64,000 bases of DNA, from assembly GCA_009763385.1 (NCBI GenBank), contig CM019828.1, forward strand, positions 24,251,000 through 24,314,999, written 5' to 3'. Made by a program: the position numbers and the translations under genes. The stretch is from Coix lacryma-jobi var. lacryma-jobi (Eukaryota; Streptophyta; Magnoliopsida; Poales; Poaceae). Positions within the stretch are counted from its first letter, which is position 1, and each line of letters begins with the position of its first letter. Below the pieces are notes generated by a model. It searched no databases. It saw only the letters and a program-made list of their open reading frames with translations, and was not told the DNA's origin. Of this stretch, positions 57,842 through 64,000 are shown in pieces.

Positions 57842-58367
57842 GTGGGCATAATTAACCGAAATCGAGGAACCGAACCAAAAGAACCGGAACTGAAACCGAA
57901 CTAACCGAAACCGAAAAAATCGGTTCCTTATTCGGTTCCAGTTTTTGAGGAACCGAAATAACCGAGAAAATTTCGGTTCCTATCACCAAATTAACCGAAG
58001 AACTGAAATTCATGAATTGTACTTCAACTACATGTATTTTGGAAGACTATATTTGATTTTTATGTGATGTATCATACTTAATTTCTATGTATTTATGTTA
58101 CTATATTGCTATTGTTCACTCATTAATTACTATTATCTAAAGTGGAGGTAGTGTTGCCTAAATATTGTTTAAAATATGTATATTTTTTTGTTGTATTAAC
58201 CTTTGTTAAAAAAAGTTCGGTTAGAATCGAAACCGAACCGAAATAACTAAGAACTGAAATGCTCGGTTCCTAGATTTTTTTGGAACCGATCGATTCCCAT
58301 TTTCTAGGAACAGAATTTCATCAATAACCAAGGAAACCGAACCGAGAACCAAACACCCACCCTGAGC
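57842..58367. repeat. ACCGAA-rich inverted element inside CACTA
   Basis: Both sides carry clusters of AACCGAAC / GGTTCGGTT words (57850-58010 and 58215-58350) around an AT-rich core. The ends GGTGGGCATAATT and AACACCCACC are partly inverted. Probably a separate small transposon; no clear TSD. Confidence 0.5.
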
Positions 58368-58559
58368 CACGGTTAATCATAGCATTAGTTGTGGCGGTCA
58401 CTTTTTATTAACCAAGGCGGTTAAAAAAAACTGTCTCGTAGTAACTGAGACGGTTGTTTATAATATGCCTACCACAGAAAATGCCTCTATTTTTGGAGGC
58501 GGGGATTCTAAATAGCCTGTCTTGGAAAAACAGACCGCCCAGAAAGCCCAAAAAAGTGC

Positions 58560-59030
58560 GATATACGTCACCGAGTATAAAAGCGCATCTAGGGTTTCCT
58601 TTGCCTCCCCCCACGCTCCCCTCGTCACTCCACTTCTCTGGGTCACGCCCATCAGCGCCCTGTGACTCCCCCTCCCCGCGCGACTCCCTCTCCACTGCCT
58701 CTCCTTCTCACCCTTCGGCTGAGCGAAGGCGCTCCCTCCCACCTCACCTCTCCCCTCCCTCCATGCGGCAACTTGGAGGCGAGCAACACGACGTGGGCGC
58801 GACTTTCTCCAATCTTCGGTGGCGGCGTGGGGACCCTGGGAAGGCGGTGGATCCACCACCTCCGACGACGAGATCCGCAAGATCCACGCCCATGAAGGTT
58901 GGATCCGCCGCGACGCTGCTTCCTCCTCCCTCTCCGGCAATCAGGAGCCTGGGACCGGCTGGATCCGCGGCGGCGTTGCTTCCTCCTCCCTCTCCAGCGG
59001 CTAGGGACGGTAAAGGGCCCTCAAATTTAG
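58560..59030 (+). promoter_or_regulatory. Captured promoter and leader-like sequence in CACTA
   Basis: GAGTATAAAAGCGCATCTAG (58574-58593) contains a good TATA box, followed by CTAGGGTTTCC, which includes the telo-box word (AAACCCTAG on the other strand) common in promoters and leaders of ribosomal-protein and translation genes. GCCCA-type words lie upstream (58540-58550). Then come a CT-rich leader-like tract and overlapping frames up to 193 codons without a recognised domain. The source gene is unknown. Confidence 0.4.
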
Positions 59031-59672
59031 CCTAGCAAATTTAAGGATCGGGCTCATTTTGAACTAAAATTAGATAGGGCCTAGTTGGATTACGAAGGAA
59101 TCATAAGGGTCATGATCTATTACCACCATGGGTGGAGCTTCCTTAGGGCCAAAGTGGGTCATACCCCCCTTATACAAATAATTTCTCAAGTCAATAGTTA
59201 ATTCTACCATTAAGTTAACAAGAAAATGTTGATATGGCCCCTGTTGTTGTTGATCACGTTTGATTTGGCTCCCTCTGTTCAAGTGTCCAAGCTCCTCCAC
59301 TGATTACCACCCTACTAGCGCCTAGGGACGCGGGGGTGGCTGGATCCACGATGGCACAACGACGGTGGCGTGGATTGCCTCCTTCCTCGGTCGAATCCAG
59401 AGCCCCAACCAGGGGAATATGCAGGAGCGACGGCGATGCAGGCACGGTCCAGCGGCGGCGTGGATGGGCTTGATGGGCCTGTGGATGGGCTCACGGGACC
59501 TTTTCACTGTTTTTTCTTTTCTTTTTGTTTTTTATTTGATTAATCGTGGCAGACATTGGTCCACCATGATTAATTTGTATTTAATGTGATCATTGCTTGG
59601 TGACTGGTGGAGTTGACCGTCTCGCAAAAAAAGATTTTAACCGTCATAGTTAAAGGTATTGTAGTAGTGGTT

Positions 59673-62200
59673 AACCCGGTGAATCATGGAGCGTGAAAGC
59701 GAGACAGGTGACAGGTCGGGCCAGGCCACGGCAGCAAGGATCGACAAGTCGGCCGGAGCTGCGAGAGTGGCCACACGACGACGTCGTCACCACCACAGCG
59801 CCGCGAGGGATCGGAGGCCGAGCGCACGCACACATGCTAGCCCTAGCATTTGGGATGGTGCGTGATATACTACGTATGCTCCTACCATTTGTCATCTCTT
59901 GCGGCAGCAACAACCAGCAGGGTATACCCGATGGTTTCTGCCGCGCATTCGTTCCAGTCACAAAAGTTCCCGGAACATAGCTACAAAGAACGCGCAACAT
60001 CTCAGAAAGAATTTTCTACTGTTGGGACGAAAAATGTTCCACGTTCTCGGACGTGAAACGTGACACCCTTCCACGTTGCCGGTGACTGGGTTCGTTCGAG
60101 TCGGCATCGACGTCGACCGCCTACCCCCTCTCGGCCGCGGCCGGCCTCAGACGCGACGCGATCGAGCGCCTCGCCGCCGCCCCGCTAGGCCGGTGACAAG
60201 TGTCGAGGCGGTCGCTGCGGCTGTGCGGGCCCTGCGGCCCCACGCTCGAGTGGAGCGGTGGGCAGCTGCCGGGTGTACGCCTAGACGGGGCGTGGGCGCC
60301 CCTTCGTCGCGTTCCCCTTCCGATTCCCTCTACCGCGCGCCAAGAAGGGCTGAGGGCGTCGGAGTCAGGACCTGACGCGATACTCGCCACGTCGTGCCCT
60401 TTTGTGTGGCGCACTGTCTCGGGTGTCGCCCCACGCGGGCCGACGTCGCGTCGCGTCGCGGTCCTTCACCTGCACGGCCTTTGGCCCTTCGCACTCTCGT
60501 GCCTGCTAGTAGTATCAAAGAAGGAATCGGCTGCTGGCGGCAGCGGGCAGCCAGCCAGCCACACGAGCGGCGACGCGGTTCGCTCGTGCCATGAATTAGC
60601 GGCTAGTGTATCTTTTGAAAGGCTAACGGCGGCCTGCAGGGTAATTCTGAGGTCCAGGGATCTGATCCATTTTCTTCCGTAAAAGCGACAATATGTGATG
60701 TATGTGGCTATATCAGCAGCTGTGACTTGCAGGTTGTGCAACCCGGACACTACAGAATCTACTGAAGCGACAGCAGCTGGAAATAGTGAAATGTTGTACA
60801 AGCTGCGCAATATATCTACATTTGAAACAGACAGACCAAAGGTTGAAAAGATCTTGCACCTATACTGCGTTTCTATGATCTCGTTCAACTTATCAGTCCT
60901 ACTTAACATACATAGTATAAATGTTTCTCTCATAACAAAACAGTCTCATCAGTCGCAACAAACATTAGTCAAACAACCCCATATTGCTGGTTGGTTGGCT
61001 CGGTCCACCATGTACCTTTAATTTTACATGGATCACCATGAATTTTCTTTCTTTTTTTTAAAAAAATGAATCTCGAGGGATTCATTTTGATGCTTATTTG
61101 TTAGTAGAAATTCTATTTATCTATTATAATTAGTCGATGTTGATCGCCCAATTACACATGAGCGCCAATAGAGCATTGTCAGGACTACATATGTGCGGTA
61201 GGGTGAATAATGTTGATCCATATCCTATGTAATTTGCAAATCAGTTGTGTTAACTAGCGTGGTTGCATGTACCCTACTTCCATATGTTCCTAAAGACACT
61301 CTACTAGCACTTCTATGTAGTCCGGATGATCAATATCAACTAATTGCAATAGAATAAATATATGCTCGTGCGTTGCATCGGAGTCACACTTTTTTGACCG
61401 AGTCTCAATAATGTGGCATCGATATCTGAGCTCCGTGGACTTTGTATTATATGTGGGCGCATGAGATGATTCGTATAAAACACAGGCGCATGAGTACGGA
61501 TTGAGATTTGATATCATCGAGTAGATGATGACGTTGTAGTCATTAGGTGTAGAGAAGAGAAGACATGACAATAGCTTATACTAGAAAAGCAATAAAATGG
61601 GTCTACGAAGGTTGAAACAAATTCAAACTACAACACCATAAGTTAGGGCATGGTTTTAAATAAATCTAAAACTAGTTTCATAATTTTTCGTGGCAAAACA
61701 AAATTTCTGTGAATTTTGTAAGATTAAAACGAATTTAAGGATTTTAAATTACATTTTCCGTGTAAATTTATTTTATATAATTTTGGAAATTTATATTATG
61801 ATTTTTTTGGTTATTTTCTTAAAAAATATTTCATGTTTAATTATCTCTCTAAATTTTTAATTCGTCTGATTTACCTTGACTTGTACGCCACATCAATAAA
61901 GCTCATTGAAAACATCCAAAGTTAAAAAAACATTTTTAAAAGTTGATGGTTAAAAAGCTGATTTTATAGTTCATGCAAAGCAATCGGACTGGGGAGGGAG
62001 GGAGGAATTCCGCTTCGAGAAAGGCTTTTGCCAGCTCTAGACCGAACTGAAACATTTTGGGCCTTTAATGCAGTTCGCAAGCCCTCATAGCGTTCCCACT
62101 TCCCAGTCCATCTCTGGTCAGGTGCGGGCAGGCTGAAGCGGCCCACGCGGTCCTCCCCAACCCGGCGGCCCGCGCCCGTCACGGCAGACCCGCTCGGCCG
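59673..62200. other. Intergenic region upstream of FAD6
   Basis: A GC-rich patch (60060-60560) has frames on both strands up to 160 codons but no domain. The remainder (60600-62000) is AT-rich and shows no gene. Nothing here is supported as a gene. Confidence 0.45.
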
Positions 62201-62595
62201 CCACGGCCCCGCCGACATCATGGGCCTTAGATACGGCCGTAAACACACTTCTGTCTTCGCCAACGCTGACCTGCGGGACCCACCAACCAAACCCACTCTC
62301 TTCGCACTGTCCTTTTCCTCACAGCAGCTGCGCGGCGGCTCCCGTCCACAAGTTGAAGCAGCCCCGGCACTCCCAAGTCCCAAGTGGCTGTGGCGCAGCG
62401 GCAGGCCCGCAGGGCAGCTGGACCGAGCCGATCGATCAGTCCCATCTCAGAGGCCCGCGGCGCCCGCCCGCCCGCCCGCCCGACGCCTCAGCCTCTCAGC
62501 CAAAGCCGCCCGCACCCCGTCCATCCAAACCGGTGTCCGCAGCTCTCGCCAGCCAGTCGCCTCGCTGCCGCGCCCTCGCCGCCACGAGAGGGGGG
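62200..62595 (+). promoter_or_regulatory. FAD6 promoter-proximal region and 5' leader
   Basis: GC-rich, CT- and CGCC-rich sequence typical of a grass gene start, with CCGCCCGCCCGCCCG near 62465-62480 and a leader ending GAGAGGGGGGATGG at the start codon. No convincing TATA box was found. The frames of 60-177 codons here (for example 62220-62753) run through the start exon in another phase and are not genes. Confidence 0.45.
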
Positions 62596-64000
62596 ATGGC
62601 GACGGCGAGCGGCGTCTCCGCCGGCTCCGTGCTGCAGCTGCCCTCCTTGCGGGTAGGAGGGCGCTCCGCTGTCTCGCGTACTGCGCACATGTTAATTGTT
62701 CAGAATGCGTGCTTTGGCCCCCCGCTGCAATGCGCGACACATGCTCGCTCTAACTCCTCCGACGCGCTTACCTGGCTATGATTATTGATGTTCAGGTGCC
62801 GGCCAAGAGATCGCTGCCTCGGAGAACAGCCGCTGGTGCTCCGGCAGGTAGGCTTCTGCTCGCGTAACTTAGGACTGGTTTGTGGGTCGGGTCCTGTAGT
62901 ATGGTGGACTGGATTAGTGGTATTTTGGTGAAAATGCAGGCCTTTGAGTGGTGCAGAACTGGTTACTTGTAGCCCGTTGATTTATATCTTTAAAATTCTA
63001 TAGTCCCTGCTTATGTAAATTCATAAAACTGCTATGTGATTTGCATCCTGACCAGGTATTGTGTTAAGAGTTAAGACAAGAAGGGTGTTAAATTTTGCAG
63101 GCTGATAAATTATACCATAGAAAATGGTAACTAGGTCATCGAAGTTTATCCTTCATTTTTATCTAATAGCTTTCACTACGCTGATGTGGCATTTTTGTCT
63201 TTGTCAGGTAATTTTTTTGTGAAGAGAGATGTTGTATATAACAGAAGAAGCTACCACCAATTCTTACCATTGAAGCAAAGAGGAGGCTTGCAAGCAGCAG
63301 TACTTCCAGTTACTCCACCACTATTTGATGACAAAGGGAAAATGAAGCAAATGGCTGAAGATTACGGGTTCACACAAATTGGAGATGAACTGCCAGATAA
63401 CATTACTCTTAAAGATGTCATGGATACTCTACCTAAAGAGGTGCCAACTGTCAACACCAGTTTGCTTTTGGTGTTCTGATGTCCCAAATTCTAACATAGG
63501 TTTTTTTTTCTATTGCTAGGTATTTGAAATCAATGATGTAAAGGCTTGGACATCAGTTTTGATATCAGTTACTTCTTATGCATTGGGTTTATTTCTCATT
63601 GCAAAATCTCCATGGTATCTTCTTCCCTTGGCTTGGGCTTGGACAGGCACAGCAGTGACCGGGGTTAGCTCCCTCCCTTGCTCTCTAAACTCCTGTGTGA
63701 ATTTGCCTGCACAGGCTTTTTTTTATCTCTGTGGCTTCTTCCTACTCTAATTGATGTTTTTGTAAAGTTTTTTGTGATAGGTCATGATTGTGCTCATAAA
63801 TCATTTTCAAGGAATAAGTTGGTTGAAGATGTTGTTGGAACCTTGGCTTTCATGCCATTGATATATCCTTATGAACCATGGAGATTTAAGCATGACCGAC
63901 ATCATGCCAAGACAAACATGTATGTACATACCACCTCCTTGTACACCAATCTCCAATTATCTTTAGACTCCAAGGTCCAAGTAGTATAATATAATTTATA
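62596..64000 (+). CDS. FAD6: Chloroplast omega-6 fatty acid desaturase, 5' part (exons 1-5)
   Basis: Plastid membrane desaturase that introduces the second double bond (omega-6) into 16:1 and 18:1 acyl chains of glycerolipids, using ferredoxin. Predicted exons are 62596-62652, 62796-62847, 63208-63440, 63520-63663 and 63768-63919, all with GT-AG borders, joining into one frame of about 213 residues before the window ends. The N-terminus (MATASGVSAG...) is a serine/arginine-rich transit peptide. Next is a conserved soluble segment (PPLFDDKGKMKQMAEDYGF...LPDNITLKDVMDTLPKE) and a hydrophobic pair (WTSVLISVTSYALGLFLIAK, WYLLPLAWAWTGTAVTG). Histidine box 1, HDCAH, is at residues 168-172 and box 2, HDRHH, at 204-208; these bind the di-iron centre. 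The family is near 440 residues, so about half is missing to the right. Confidence 0.93.

Larger units (their letters stand above)
57763..59669. mobile_element. Non-autonomous CACTA element
   Basis: 1907 bp from CACTACTACACAAAATC to ...GTATTGTAGTAGTG, flanked by the 3-bp duplication GTT (57760-57762 and 59670-59672). Sub-terminal repeats such as AACCGTCATAGTTAA, GAGACGGTTG and GACCGTCTCGCAAAAAA are present on both sides. No transposase. The interior has a foreign repeat (57842-58367) and a GC-rich promoter-like piece (58560-59030). Confidence 0.85.

Noticed and set aside
60076..60682. GC-rich frames upstream of FAD6 (up to 160 codons)
   Set aside because: Frames occur on both strands and no domain or splice structure is recognisable.

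Overview
This is a stretch of plant nuclear genome, almost certainly from a grass. Supporting signs are Stowaway, Tourist-like and CACTA inverted-repeat elements, a palindrome-rich copia element of the Sirevirus type, a Tekay-type chromodomain Ty3 element, and a GC-rich intronless CIPK gene. A panicoid grass (sorghum or sugarcane relatives) is my inference; the sequence does not prove it. Only two ordinary host genes are visible: an intronless CBL-interacting protein kinase (CIPK, 50011-51375, minus) and the 5' half of a plastid omega-6 fatty acid desaturase (FAD6, from 62596, plus, cut by the window edge). The rest is mobile DNA and unique or unrecognised intergenic sequence.

Positions 387-32371 form one nest of transposons whose layers can be peeled by target-site duplications (TSDs) read in the sequence. 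A roughly 0.75-kb non-autonomous hAT-like element (8-bp TSD CAAACAAC) was hit by a copia/Sirevirus element (764-31979, minus, TSD GCGTA). The Sirevirus 3' LTR then received an Athila-like solo LTR (1640-15240, TSD GGCAG). That solo LTR received a complete Tekay-type Ty3 element (1919-13557, minus, TSD GTCAC), whose two 3303-bp LTRs differ at one base that I can see. The Sirevirus interior independently received a second Athila-like element (16764-21124, minus, TSD GTCTC), which is internally deleted and carries a Tat-like LTR/PBS fragment. The Tekay gag-pol is open once a 100-bp GC-AG intron is removed; the Sirevirus gag-pol is broken by several stops and frameshifts.

From 32.4 to 49.8 kb there is AT-rich intergenic DNA with local tandem duplications, a retroposon with an 18-bp TSD (39973-41490), and a chain of abutting inverted-repeat elements (41548-44157). 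One of these has a 573-bp foldback inside it, and another carries coding-like GC-rich cargo between 31-bp Stowaway-type termini. Small Stowaway and Tourist-like elements sit just downstream (3' side) of the CIPK gene.

From 51.8 to 62.2 kb there is a TIR element containing the tail of a LINE ORF2, a solo LTR (54958-57050) and a non-autonomous CACTA element (57763-59669) holding promoter-like sequence. The solo LTR contains two kinds of palindrome array, including six evenly spaced hairpins whose stems vary by matched substitutions. That hairpin array and the alternatively processed Tekay gag-pol are the two observations I would follow first. I see no CRISPR, no rRNA or tRNA gene and no bacterial-style system.
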